From Winogradskyella alexanderae (GTDB lineage Bacteria; Bacteroidota; Bacteroidia; Flavobacteriales; Flavobacteriaceae), in NCBI RefSeq assembly GCF_020166335.1, contig NZ_JAIUJR010000006.1, forward strand, positions 124,001-188,000: 64,000 nt of DNA, read 5' to 3'. Below, piece by piece: positions 17,136 to 27,145 of the stretch; within the stretch, counting starts at the first letter, position 1; the number at the start of each line of letters is the position of its first letter. The notes under the pieces were generated by a model that had not been told where the DNA came from, did no database searches, and saw nothing but the letters and a program-made list of their open reading frames with translations. The position numbers were made by a program, and so were the translations under genes.

Positions 17136-17149
17136 GGACTTATTTATCC
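17136..17149 (-). promoter_or_regulatory. Candidate autoregulatory Rrf2 operator
   Basis: Minus-strand sequence GGATAAATAAGTCC, 54 bp upstream of the Rrf2 start. It shares GGAT-A-AT---GTCC with the site before ric. Repetition of the same palindrome before a regulator and its neighbour is the usual sign of an autoregulated local regulon. Confidence 0.55.
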
Positions 17150-17197
17150 TATTTAAAAATCAAACCGTAGAAACTTTATTAAAACGTAAATAAGTAC

Positions 17198-17587
17198 TTA
17201 ACTATGTTTTGGACAATTAGAACATTGACACTTATCGCCCTCACATGTACAGTTTCCATCTTCATGGACAGTACAAGTCATAGCTGTATTGTGTTCTTTA
17301 CAATTAGCACATTTACATTTCTTTCCATCGCATTTGCATTTTCCATCTTTATGTGCATCGCAGATCATGGCAGAATCTGTTGGCTTTAGCTTCATATTAC
17401 AAACAGGACAATCCACATCATCGTTTGCATAGACTTTGCCATCTTCGCAATCCATTGGGCAAGCATAAGCCATAGCAACTTGAGAAGTATTATCCTCTTG
17501 CTTTTCTTTATTATCCTTACAAGATGTAAAACCAATAAAAAGTCCTAGTACCGTAAAGAAGAAAAGTCTAGATATAAGTGTTTTCAT
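17198..17587 (-). CDS. Metallothionein-like lipoprotein with heavy-metal-binding domain
   Basis: 129 residues from ATG 17587; the extra upstream codons MFNLFV are not needed. Lipobox C23 (GFTSCKD). Residues 41-67 form a heavy-metal-binding (YHS-like) domain: YACPMDC ... CPVCNMKL. Then two 29-residue repeats follow (C76-H99 and C105-H128), each with six Cys and two His at identical spacing: C-x2-H-x4-C-x-C-x4-C-x-C-x2-C-x2-H. This is a membrane-anchored, metallothionein-like metal sequestration protein. I recognise the first domain, not the repeat family. Copper or zinc are plausible; the nearby nos/copper genes favour copper. Confidence 0.8.
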   Translation of the reverse strand: MKTLISRLFFFTVLGLFIGFTSCKDNKEKQEDNTSQVAMAYACPMDCEDGKVYANDDVDCPVCNMKLKPTDSAMICDAHKDGKCKCDGKKCKCANCKEHNTAMTCTVHEDGNCTCEGDKCQCSNCPKHS

Positions 17588-17712
17588 AACAAATAAATTA
17601 AACATAAAATTACTAAAAATATTACAGCTGAGTTTCGCTTTATACCATATTCGGATAACTTAATCATGTCTTGAACATTTAGAGAACGGATTTTTAATTC
17701 CTATACATCAAC

Positions 17713-18182
17713 GGTTCTGTTGCATCTATAGAATCAAGTTTAAAGAAATTATATCATTGAATTAAATGTTTATGTTCAAAGGTCATTGTTTTCTAAAGTC
17801 AATCATTATTCAAGCCGTTTATTTCAAGTTTAGATTCGGGTTGAGTTATCGTGAGATTGAGGAACTCATGGCCATACGTGGTGTTAAAGTAGACGATGCT
17901 ACCGTCCAACTATGGGTATTTAAGTTTACCCCGCTTTTAGAAAAAGAGTTTAGGAAACGTAAGAAATCTGTTGGAAGAAGATGGCGAATGGGTGAAACCT
18001 ATGTCAAGGTCAGGAGTAAGTGGTGTTATTTATATAGAGCGGTTGACAAACAAGGCAATACCATCGATTTTCTTTTGACTAAGAGACGAAAGTGTATGAG
18101 TGCTCAATCGTTTTTAATCAAAGCGATTGAAAATAATGGTAGGCCAGAATTAATCAATATCGATAAGTTTGAGATGGAATAA
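17713..18182 (+). mobile_element. Relic of an IS6-family insertion sequence
   Basis: GGTTCTGTTGCAT at 17713-17725 matches the IS6 left terminal inverted repeat (GGTTCTGTTGCAAA). The transposase frame 17766-18182 covers about 138 of the usual 230-240 residues: FKGHCFLKSII, LSYREIEELM and LYRAVDKQGNTIDF are typical. The first catalytic Asp of the DDE triad is replaced by Gly (RMGETYVKV, G76), and the C-terminus with the Glu and the right inverted repeat are gone. It is a dead fragment, inserted at the left side of the accessory island. Confidence 0.85.
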
Positions 18183-18285
18183 ACAGGTGAAAAATTTACA
18201 AAATGATTAAATTTTAAATATTTCTAATTCTTTTTTATTCGTTTTCAACACATTTTCAAACGAATTAAAACGTTTTCAATACACA

Positions 18286-18669
18286 TTAATTTTTATTTAA
18301 ACTGGTACTGTTTCCTGAAGTTTCTTCAAATAATTCGTGAGTAATGCTCTGTTGATGTTCTGGAGTTACTGACCTTAAGTATTCTAGCAGATCTATCGAA
18401 GTTGGATATCGATTGGTGCTGTTTTTTAATAACCCTGTATAACTTCGCCAATCATATATAAAGTTTTGTATGGCCTTGTTGACTTGCACCTCACCTATTT
18501 CTTGTTGTAATCTATACATAGCTAGGACACCTTTATTGTAATACACAAAATCTTGATGCTCCACTAGGGCAAGAGAAGGTTCTGAGACAGCTTTTTTTCT
18601 TTCCTTATCATAAATCTCTTCTTCTTTAAAAAATTGTTCTACCTCCTCTTCTAAATAATTTTCTGAAGT
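18286..18669 (-). pseudogene. C-terminal fragment of an M1-type (gluzincin) metallopeptidase/ABC membrane protein
   Basis: The minus frame is open from about 18669 to the stop at 18286, about 127 residues: EHQDFVYYNKGVLAMYRLQQ, NFIYDWRSYTGLL, TNRYPTSIDLLEYLR and SVTPEHQQSI. This resembles the helical C-terminal end of large M1-peptidase-domain proteins of flavobacteria, as far as I recall, but the zinc site (HExxH) and all upstream parts are missing. A GTG start inside the frame would be artificial. The break at about 18669 abuts another fragment on the opposite strand, so this is a recombination remnant. Confidence 0.55.
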
Positions 18670-18796
18670 TCATAAATCATTTATAGTTGCGAATAAACAT
18701 ATCAAGGAAACTGAAGGGAATAGAATTAGGATCGATGATTATAAAATACCCGTAGGTAAAACCTATAAAATGAATTTAAACAACTTGTTTAGCTGA
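18665..18796 (+). pseudogene. C-terminal fragment of a LytTR response regulator
   Basis: The plus frame, about 43 codons to a TGA at 18794, reads VHKSFIVANKHIKE, GNRIRIDDYKIPVG and KTYKMNLNNLFS. This is the end of a LytTR DNA-binding domain (usual pattern VHKSFIV...IPIGxxYK). Receiver domain and first half of LytTR are absent and no start codon precedes it. Its left edge coincides with the broken end of the peptidase fragment, marking a deletion or insertion junction. Confidence 0.6.
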
Positions 18797-19232
18797 TCTA
18801 TTTGTTAGGTCTTTTTACTATTCGTAGATCATCGACTTTCAATGTTATGATTAAGAGGTTTGCACTTTTTCTTTCGGTTTTATAAAGTACACCGCGCCAA
18901 TTAATTGGTTATTTAGCAAAAATGGTAAAAATAGGATGTATTTAATCACCATAGAAGAAATCAATTATAAAGTCAAGACTCCCGCTTAATAAGGCACTAG
19001 AAAAGTCTATTTCAGATTTCATTCAATCCACAATGTACATTATATGACTGGATACCGATACATCTCCTCGCCTAAAAAATATTTTCAGAATTATGTAGGA
19101 GGTCTTATGTAGGCTATAACTAATACTCATCTAGTGAGTTGACTTTCAATTAATTTATGAAATTCCGCACTAAGTTCGGAACCAATATTTTTATCTTTAT
19201 AGTTTTGGAAATGAGATATGTATAATTAAGAT
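18797..19232. other. 436-bp gap left of hamA, no convincing gene
   Basis: No open frame over about 30 codons resembles a protein I know. A short plus frame near 19040-19110 (GYRYISSPKKYFQNYVGGLM then stop) may be another gene crumb. The right end holds the hamA promoter. The stretch is consistent with decayed sequence inside the island scar. Confidence 0.5.
19200..19207 (+). promoter_or_regulatory. -7 element (TAGTTTTG) before hamA
   Basis: Matches TAnnTTTG and lies 26 bp before the hamA ATG. No good -33 TTG is visible at the normal distance. A single promoter here would drive hamA and the overlapping hamB. Confidence 0.5.
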
Positions 19233-20063
19233 ATGCCTAGACAAAATACTTTAATAGGAACCCATCCCGTACCTCCCAATATTATTGGAAGGTGGTTGAA
19301 TAGCACAAACCATCCTGAAACAGATCGTCAATGTCACCGCAGCCTTGCTGAAACTAATAATTTGACTGAAGAGGAGCTTGTTGATTGGCTAGCTGACAAG
19401 ATCATTCTTCATCATTATAAGGAAAGTCAAATAGACAGACTTAAGAATAAATATGGCGAGTTGGGATTTGAAGAATATGCTGAAAATATCCGTATGATAC
19501 CCAATTGGGATGATACCCGGAAAGGGAACATGACCGAGATAATTTTATGTGAGTACATTTTAAGCTCTACAGGCAAGCCACTCATCAAGACCTATCGATT
19601 TAGGTACAGCACTAATGTAGATCAATCCATGAAAGGTGATGATGTGTTGATGGTTGATTATGATAATGAAAATGATGATATAGAAGTATTTCTTGGAGAA
19701 GCCAAATTTAGGCAAGACCCTTCTGCCCAAGTTGTTAGAAATATAGCTGATTCATTATCAACTGATACGAAACCTCTATCATTTACTTTTTTGGTAGAAC
19801 GACTATTGGAATCCGATTCAACCACTGATATTGGTAATCGATTAGACCAATTTGTAGTTGAAACTATAAGGCAACAAGGAAAAATTACATATTCTGGATT
19901 GCTTCTGAGTAAGACAGACTGTGCGGATACCGTTCAAAATAATTTGGATAGTGATAATCAAAAATTGGTTTTTCTTTCTCTAGGAGTTGACGACCCAACT
20001 GCTCTTATGAACAAAGTATTCTCTAAGGCAGAAGAGAAATTAGCTAACCCAGAACAACTATGA
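19233..20063 (+). CDS. hamA: HamA, DUF1837 nuclease of a Hachiman anti-phage system
   Basis: 276 residues, usual DUF1837 size. The core is a PD-(D/E)xK-like nuclease: GNMTEIILCEYIL with E102, then GDDVLMVD (D136/D137), then EVFLGEAKFRQD with E156 and K158, the expected catalytic E-x-K. In characterised Hachiman systems HamA is a nuclease held inactive by HamB until damaged or phage DNA is sensed, then degrades DNA broadly. The stop overlaps the hamB start by 4 bases (ATGA). It is flanked by IS debris and recombinase genes, as is common for defence genes. The catalytic assignment follows from motif matching. Confidence 0.86.
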   Translation: MPRQNTLIGTHPVPPNIIGRWLNSTNHPETDRQCHRSLAETNNLTEEELVDWLADKIILHHYKESQIDRLKNKYGELGFEEYAENIRMIPNWDDTRKGNMTEIILCEYILSSTGKPLIKTYRFRYSTNVDQSMKGDDVLMVDYDNENDDIEVFLGEAKFRQDPSAQVVRNIADSLSTDTKPLSFTFLVERLLESDSTTDIGNRLDQFVVETIRQQGKITYSGLLLSKTDCADTVQNNLDSDNQKLVFLSLGVDDPTALMNKVFSKAEEKLANPEQL

Positions 20064-23000
20064 GCATAGAGAATACACTTGAATCCGTTACTAAGCTAAA
20101 CGACGATAGATACCTTCAGAATCAGGTAGCACAATTGAATGCGAGGTATATTCTTCTAAATACAGATGAAGATAAGGAGAAGTTTCCTAATTACAATGTA
20201 AAGGATGAAGAGATGACCTTACTGGCTTTTCATTATCTGAACCTTGGTTGTAGGTTAGCAGAAAGAGATGCTATCCTTGAAGCCTCTCAACCTTTGGAAA
20301 GAGGAGCTCAAATTTTAGAGTACATTTATGGTTCAAAAAATAACGAGATTCACTTCAGGAATTACCATGTTCTGATCTCAGGCCTTGCCTATTATTCTGC
20401 ATTCCAGTATTCAAAGTCATTTATATTAATAAAGAAGGCGGAGAACGAGACCACTATTGCAAGGCTATTGAGTTTGTTCTTGAGCCGTCGTTTTAATGAA
20501 CTTCAAAATGATATCAATACAATAATTGTCAACAAAGATTACATCAACTTAAACAGAAAAGAAAACGTTGATGAAGCTTCTTCTCGAATCTATGAAATTG
20601 TCATAGCTCGTTCTCTATCAAAAGTTATTAGCTACTTGAACTTTGGGGATGGAGTTTTACTGGAGCATGCCAAGCAGGAGTTAAACACTTTAAAAGATAT
20701 AGCAAGTATAAAAGAGGATGTAGATGTTTGGTGGACTATTAGGTTGATTCTCATCATCATTAGTGGGATTGAACGAGCCTCTTTGTGGAGTGTCCTTACT
20801 AATCATTACATCGATTTGCCTCCTTTGGTATCTAGCTTTATTTACTCTCATGTTTTTGCGAAGAGAAGTAAAATACATGAGTTCTTTACAACGCAGCGAA
20901 GTGCTTTGAACAAAGTGATTAATAAGGAAGATGGTGTAATCATTAGTATGCCAACCAGTAGTGGTAAAACACGAATTGCCGAAGTATCCATACTGGATAC
21001 CAAAGTTAGAAATAACGCTTCAAAAATATTATATATTGCACCCTACAAATCACTTGCCTTTGAGATAGAAAATGATCTAGGAAGAATCTTTGCACCCATA
21101 GGTATTGATGTTTCGCAACTCTATGGTGGAAGTCTATTTAGTAAAATAGATGAGAAACTAATTCAAGATACAGACGTGATTATCGCTACCCAGGAAAAGG
21201 CAAAGGCTCTTTTTAGAAGTGATAGTGAACTCCTAAAAACCATTAAGCTGGTAATCTTGGATGAAGGACACCTTCTCGGTGGAGATGAGAGAAATACAAG
21301 GAATGAATTATTTATGGAGGAACTTAGGTTTCATGTGGATAGAAATGAAGGGAAGTTCATTGTGCTCTCAGCGGTTCTGCCAAACCCAGAAGACCTTTCG
21401 TTTTGGCTTACCAGTTCTGAAGTGAACGTCTTTGAAAGCAACTGGAGACCTTCTGAAGAACGTATGGGTATCTTGGAATGGACAGGTAAGAATGTGAATT
21501 TAAATTGGCAAAGTGCAGATGATGAAAGAAACTCCTTCAACAATCGATTTATTGTAGCCGAAAAGCAGCCAAGAAAACTGCGAGAGCGAGTTGATAAGTA
21601 CATTCCAGCGGATAAGAATGAAGCCGTAGCAGCCACGGCTCTCAAACTCTTCAAATTTGGTCCTGTGCTTATTTATGTTGGGCTAAAAAGGTCTGTTTTT
21701 ACGATGGCCAAGGCATATGAAAAAGTTCTAAATGATGACAATGTGTTTCAATGGAAAAATGAGAACAATTGGCAAGCATTTGAACTGGCATGTATAGAGT
21801 TTGATGGGGAAGATAGTCTATGGCTCCATTATTCAAAGTTGGGCATTCTTTGTCATAACGCGGACTTACCTTCAGACGTTAGGATTCCATTAGAACGTCT
21901 CATGAGAACAGAAAGACCTAGGGTGATTATAGCAACATCAACACTGGGACAAGGTGTTAATCTAGGGGTTTCATCAGTTATTTTTTCAACGCTTCAACAA
22001 GCAAGTCAAAAATTATCTTACAGTGATTTTTGGAATATTGCTGGAAGAGCCGGAAGAGCATTCGTTGACCAAGAAGGAAAAATCCTTGTTGCTCTGGATA
22101 ACTCCAAAAGAGGTACTGTCAAAGAAAGACGTAAGGTTACTAGAACCCAGAGACTCATTTTGCGGTACTTTGACAAGACCAACGTGCAAGATGCTAAGAG
22201 TGGACTCCTTTGGTCTATTAGAGCGATGAAACGCTTTGCCTCATTTGAAGAAGGAATTAGTTTTGAAAAACTACTGGAACTTGTGGCTGAAAATGACTTT
22301 TCTGACTTAGAAGAAAGTCAAGCATTCATTAACGAATTAGACCTTATCGATGATACTCTACTCGCATTGCATCAATTGAGTCATGATGAAATTGATCCAA
22401 CCGACATTACTTGGATAGAGGAATTCTTTAAAAAGTCACTTGCATATTTACAGTGCAAAAAAGATAGCGATGCGAATGCCAATGAACAAGAAGAAGTAAT
22501 TACTTTTTTAAAAGCAAGAATGGTAGGAATTTTAAAAGCTGTGGGGCAAGATTCAAAGGATTGGGATGCTCATATACGCTCAGGTATTCCATTACAGAGT
22601 GACTTAATCCTTGAGCAGCACTTGCAAGAGATTATTGACTTAATTGGAGAGTATTTTGAAAACGATGACCATTCTATTCAAGCTAAAGTTAAATTGCTTT
22701 CCTTGATTGAAGCCATAGTCAATCAAACTCCAGTACTTCAAGATGAGTATCTTGAAAATGAGCGCCTTCATGAAGTTAGAGAGCTTTGGCTTGCTGGTGT
22801 TTCCATGACCAACATCAAAAAAATTGAAAACGCATCCAAGATCGTAAATAAACATTTTTCATTTAAACTTCCTTGGGTGTTGAATGGCCTTGCAAAAAAA
22901 CTCCATGTTTTAGACTTGGAGCATTATTCACAATTACTTCAGGAATTATCTATACTAAGCGAGACTGGCTTACCAGACCTCGTGTCAGTTAAGGTTTATC

Positions 23001-23452
23001 AGGCTGGAATAAGATCAAGACAGGCAGCTATTGAAGTAGCTTCAATGTTCGAAGACGACTCTTGGGATAAGGGAATTAACTACTACAAATACAGTATTAT
23101 TGAAAATGCTGATTTTTATAAAATAATCTTGTCAGATGAAACTTCGAAATGGATAGACCTGTTCTTACAATACAATGAGCGAGAATATATAGTGATTAAT
23201 GAAATTCCACCTTTTTATACAGACGACTTAAGTAATGTATCTGTTGATGTTCTATTACCTAAAACGATAATCCAAAAGCAATATCTCGTTAGCCCAGACT
23301 TAACCGTCATGATACCAGCAGATGCGTTTGACGGTATTTACTTTTCTGAAGTGATTGATAAGGATGGTGTATATTTTCTTCGTGCTAGTGATGGGTATTG
23401 GTACTTACAGGTTGTCAATCCTAACATTGAAGTCCATCGTGAAGAAGATTGA
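20060..23452 (+). CDS. hamB: HamB, Ski2-like DExH helicase of a Hachiman system
   Basis: 1130 residues. A helical N-terminal domain (about 1-285) precedes two RecA-like domains: Walker A MPTSSGKT (297-304), IAPYKSLAFE (Ia), DEGH (401-404), SAVLPNP (III), ATSTLGQGVNLG (V) and NIAGRAGRA (659-667, VI). The QGVNLG/GRAGRA form is that of Ski2-type helicases. A long C-terminal region (about 700-1130) of helical and beta parts follows, as in HamB. Known HamB binds HamA, loads on DNA ends or ssDNA and releases the nuclease. All visible motifs are intact, so the system looks functional. Pairing with hamA and length fit Hachiman better than other helicases. Confidence 0.87.
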   Translation: MSIENTLESVTKLNDDRYLQNQVAQLNARYILLNTDEDKEKFPNYNVKDEEMTLLAFHYLNLGCRLAERDAILEASQPLERGAQILEYIYGSKNNEIHFRNYHVLISGLAYYSAFQYSKSFILIKKAENETTIARLLSLFLSRRFNELQNDINTIIVNKDYINLNRKENVDEASSRIYEIVIARSLSKVISYLNFGDGVLLEHAKQELNTLKDIASIKEDVDVWWTIRLILIIISGIERASLWSVLTNHYIDLPPLVSSFIYSHVFAKRSKIHEFFTTQRSALNKVINKEDGVIISMPTSSGKTRIAEVSILDTKVRNNASKILYIAPYKSLAFEIENDLGRIFAPIGIDVSQLYGGSLFSKIDEKLIQDTDVIIATQEKAKALFRSDSELLKTIKLVILDEGHLLGGDERNTRNELFMEELRFHVDRNEGKFIVLSAVLPNPEDLSFWLTSSEVNVFESNWRPSEERMGILEWTGKNVNLNWQSADDERNSFNNRFIVAEKQPRKLRERVDKYIPADKNEAVAATALKLFKFGPVLIYVGLKRSVFTMAKAYEKVLNDDNVFQWKNENNWQAFELACIEFDGEDSLWLHYSKLGILCHNADLPSDVRIPLERLMRTERPRVIIATSTLGQGVNLGVSSVIFSTLQQASQKLSYSDFWNIAGRAGRAFVDQEGKILVALDNSKRGTVKERRKVTRTQRLILRYFDKTNVQDAKSGLLWSIRAMKRFASFEEGISFEKLLELVAENDFSDLEESQAFINELDLIDDTLLALHQLSHDEIDPTDITWIEEFFKKSLAYLQCKKDSDANANEQEEVITFLKARMVGILKAVGQDSKDWDAHIRSGIPLQSDLILEQHLQEIIDLIGEYFENDDHSIQAKVKLLSLIEAIVNQTPVLQDEYLENERLHEVRELWLAGVSMTNIKKIENASKIVNKHFSFKLPWVLNGLAKKLHVLDLEHYSQLLQELSILSETGLPDLVSVKVYQAGIRSRQAAIEVASMFEDDSWDKGINYYKYSIIENADFYKIILSDETSKWIDLFLQYNEREYIVINEIPPFYTDDLSNVSVDVLLPKTIIQKQYLVSPDLTVMIPADAFDGIYFSEVIDKDGVYFLRASDGYWYLQVVNPNIEVHREED

Positions 23453-23600
23453 AGAGTATAATTTTAGACTTTTACTCGACGGAGAGAAGGAGAAGATATA
23501 ACAGTTATAATAAACATATGAACAATAAAGCGACTTTTGGATTAAGTAAAAGCAGTTTTATTCGTTTTAGGGTGCCAAGTTGTTAATTTAAGTACGCCTA

Positions 23601-23822
23601 TTAGGTGAAATAGTTTTCATCTAATGCGCTAGTGCTTCTTCGTGAGTAATTCTTCTTGTGTATAGAATAAGCCGTAAAGCCAAATAAGGCTATTCCAATG
23701 ACAATTATGCCATATTTTAAATACTTGTTTTCCTGCTTCAATTGCCTCACATTGGAAAGCTCAACCATATTTAATTCCTGTGAAGACAAAATTTCAATAT
23801 CATATAGATCGGTATCAATCAT
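23601..23822 (-). CDS. Small single-pass membrane protein coupled to the zinc-ribbon gene
   Basis: 73 residues from ATG 23822. A helical, charged N-terminal half with a heptad-like stretch (NVRQLKQENKYLKYG) precedes one membrane helix (about residues 38-56, IIVIGIALFGFTAYSI) and a basic tail. The start overlaps the end of the zinc-ribbon gene by 8 bases, which decides it over the longer upstream frame. No family recognised. A membrane-tethered small protein co-expressed with a DNA- or RNA-type zinc ribbon. Confidence 0.5.
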   Translation of the reverse strand: MIDTDLYDIEILSSQELNMVELSNVRQLKQENKYLKYGIIVIGIALFGFTAYSIHKKNYSRRSTSALDENYFT

Positions 23823-24186
23823 TTGTGCAAATTTTATAGTGTTCTTTATCGACTTTATAATAATGAACTGTATGTAGGGCATAACAGTTCTTATTTATTG
23901 TTTTGTTGTAGTGGATATGTGTGAAAAGGGAAAAATTAACCCCAATACCCCTGAGGTATTCCTTGTGCACCGTAACTTCTTTTTCACCGTTTAACAACTC
24001 TAATAGTGCATAATATTGCTTCTCTATCGGTTTAAAAAGCTTAGCCAATTCTTTTCGCTTAGCGTTATTTCTTTTATTATGATGCGCCGTCCTACAGGCA
24101 CTGTTGCAGAATGTTTGATTTGATCGTTTGGGTATAAATTCGACCCCACAATACGGACAAATCCGCTTTTCAATTTCATTATTCAT
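23815..24186 (-). CDS. Zinc-ribbon protein of the recombinase-linked module, function unknown
   Basis: 123 residues from ATG 24186 (the earlier TTG-type start adds only MLFKQIT). An N-terminal zinc ribbon/finger: C10, C13 (CPYC), C27, C31 and H35-H36, then a Lys/Arg-rich helix (NNAKRKELAKLFKPI) and a C-terminal domain rich in His and Tyr (FTHIHYNKTI, TVHYYKVDKEHY). The finger looks like the short CPYCG...FC...CR..HH type seen in element-encoded proteins. It is divergent from a MerR-like gene over a shared 77-bp control region. Possibly a directionality or copy-control factor; this is speculation. Confidence 0.6.
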   Translation of the reverse strand: MNNEIEKRICPYCGVEFIPKRSNQTFCNSACRTAHHNKRNNAKRKELAKLFKPIEKQYYALLELLNGEKEVTVHKEYLRGIGVNFSLFTHIHYNKTINKNCYALHTVHYYKVDKEHYKICTND

Positions 24187-24237
24187 AGTAATTTGCTTAA
24201 ATAACATTTACAAATATAGTATTTTTTAATTTTTAAT

Positions 24238-24255
24238 ATTTACATTTGTGTAAAT
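24238..24255. promoter_or_regulatory. Perfect inverted repeat over the -7 element of the MerR-like gene
   Basis: ATTTACA-TTTG-TGTAAAT: 7-bp arms, 4-bp centre. The TACATTTG inside it (24241-24248) fits the -7 consensus TAnnTTTG. A repressor on this site would block the promoter, so autoregulation by the adjacent MerR-like protein is likely. An in-frame TTG at 24246 falls within it and is not a start. Confidence 0.6.
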
Positions 24256-24263
24256 TTAATTTT

Positions 24264-25124
24264 ATGAATGATCAGTTTTATATCAAATTTGGGGAATCAT
24301 TCTATGAAAAATACATTCTCCCTAAAGATCTTGGCCTTAAATCACGGCAGGTTTCCTATTGGCGAGAGAACAAAGTTATCCCCTATTTCTTTGAGACGCA
24401 TCAAAAGCACGGTCGGATGAACATCCCTGAAGCCATTTGGATGATGATACTGAAGGAACTCAGCGACATTGGCATCAGTACTGAAAAATTAAAAATCCTA
24501 TCCTATCAGGTGTGGAATGTTCCAAAGAAGAACAAGTATGCCGACCAGGTCATATTGAAGTATATTCATTCAAAAAAGCCTCTGCTATCAGAAACGGGAA
24601 AAGTTAGCCTAAGAGATACCTTGGCAAATGAAATGGTCATGGACACCCTTAGGGAAGAAATAAACCAATATACCGATATGCTAAAGTCATGCATAGCCAA
24701 CATAAGCCAACCACATTGTATGGTATACAGTCCATTGACGAACGAACATTCATTTTTGGTCAACGATGGTGTTCTAGTAAAAAAACTGGGGAGTCTAACT
24801 TTTGATTACCCACTGATTTCCATTCCCATACTAGGCAAGCTATCTAAGATCATAAGCATCGATCTTAACATAAAACATAAGAATCTGGATTATCTCAGTG
24901 ACCTCGAAAATCAAATCCGGGAAATCGTATTGTTCAAAAAACCAAAAATAGTAGAGATAGCTTTTGATGATGGACACATCAAACCTAGAGTTATTACTGA
25001 AAAGCATGTGAAGCAAGTCGAACTGGCTGACTTCTTTCTGAAAAACAAAATTCCTAAGGGTTCAAAACTCCTAATTGACCCTAGAAGCCAGCACAATTAT
25101 AAATTAACTTTAATTACAAAATAG
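24264..25124 (+). CDS. MerR-like DNA-binding regulator of the integrative module
   Basis: 286 residues from ATG 24264. An N-terminal MerR-type winged helix (about 10-70): LPKDLGLKSRQVSYWRENKV, then GRMNIPEAIWMMILKELSDIG. A helical linker and a C-terminal alpha/beta domain (about 140-286) of unknown kind follow; the latter has VEIAFDDGHIKP and KGSKLLIDPRSQH. No known effector site is recognised. Its own promoter lies within a perfect inverted repeat, and the divergent zinc-ribbon gene shares the region. The serine recombinase follows about 240 bp downstream, so it may control excision or integration. Confidence 0.65.
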   Translation: MNDQFYIKFGESFYEKYILPKDLGLKSRQVSYWRENKVIPYFFETHQKHGRMNIPEAIWMMILKELSDIGISTEKLKILSYQVWNVPKKNKYADQVILKYIHSKKPLLSETGKVSLRDTLANEMVMDTLREEINQYTDMLKSCIANISQPHCMVYSPLTNEHSFLVNDGVLVKKLGSLTFDYPLISIPILGKLSKIISIDLNIKHKNLDYLSDLENQIREIVLFKKPKIVEIAFDDGHIKPRVITEKHVKQVELADFFLKNKIPKGSKLLIDPRSQHNYKLTLITK

Positions 25125-25125
25125 T

Positions 25126-25357
25126 ATGACAACCTATGTAGAACAAATTCAGTCCCTGAAAACACAGCCTGATTTAACCCTGTCGCGTTATGGGCCGAAA
25201 ATCAAATCAGGAACTTCAACAGAAACAATTTCTGGATAACAATGAACTCACAGAATATTTATCTAAAGAATATATCGATTTAAATGAAGCACAAAAAAAT
25301 GAATTAGTCTTGAGTATTTATCAATTCACAAAACTCATTTTTGATTCAGCAAAATAA
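25126..25357 (+). pseudogene. Broken small gene between the MerR-like gene and the recombinase
   Basis: The first frame starts at ATG 25126 (MTTYVEQIQSLKTQPDL) and stops after about 37 codons. The second frame, ATG 25190 to TAA 25357 (55 codons, MGRKSNQELQQKQF ... YQFTKLIFDSAK), overlaps it in another frame. They may be two tiny genes or one gene split by a frameshift. The second shows sensible codon use and ends just before the recombinase ATG at 25365. No family recognised. Confidence 0.35.
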
Positions 25358-25364
25358 CTTTTAC

Positions 25365-27037
<1,673 letters not shown>

Positions 27038-27092
27038 ATATTGGACTGCAAATATACAACGCTTTTTCCTTTTGGCAAGAATTTTAAACAAA

Positions 27093-27119
27093 AAAACGCT
27101 CGGAGTGTCCGAGCGTTTT
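27093..27119. terminator. Strong bidirectional hairpin terminator
   Basis: AAAACGCTCGGA / TCCGAGCGTTTT, a perfect 12-bp stem with GTG loop and A/T runs on both sides. It lies downstream of the LRR gene (minus strand) and upstream of tRNA-fMet. Confidence 0.88.
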
Positions 27120-27145
27120 AAACCAATTATAAATAAACTTTTATA

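Noticed and set aside
17600-19232. Left attachment site of the island (direct repeat of the tRNA-fMet 3' end)
   Set aside because: I looked for the tRNA 3' sequence in this stretch and found no copy; the left boundary cannot be placed by eye.
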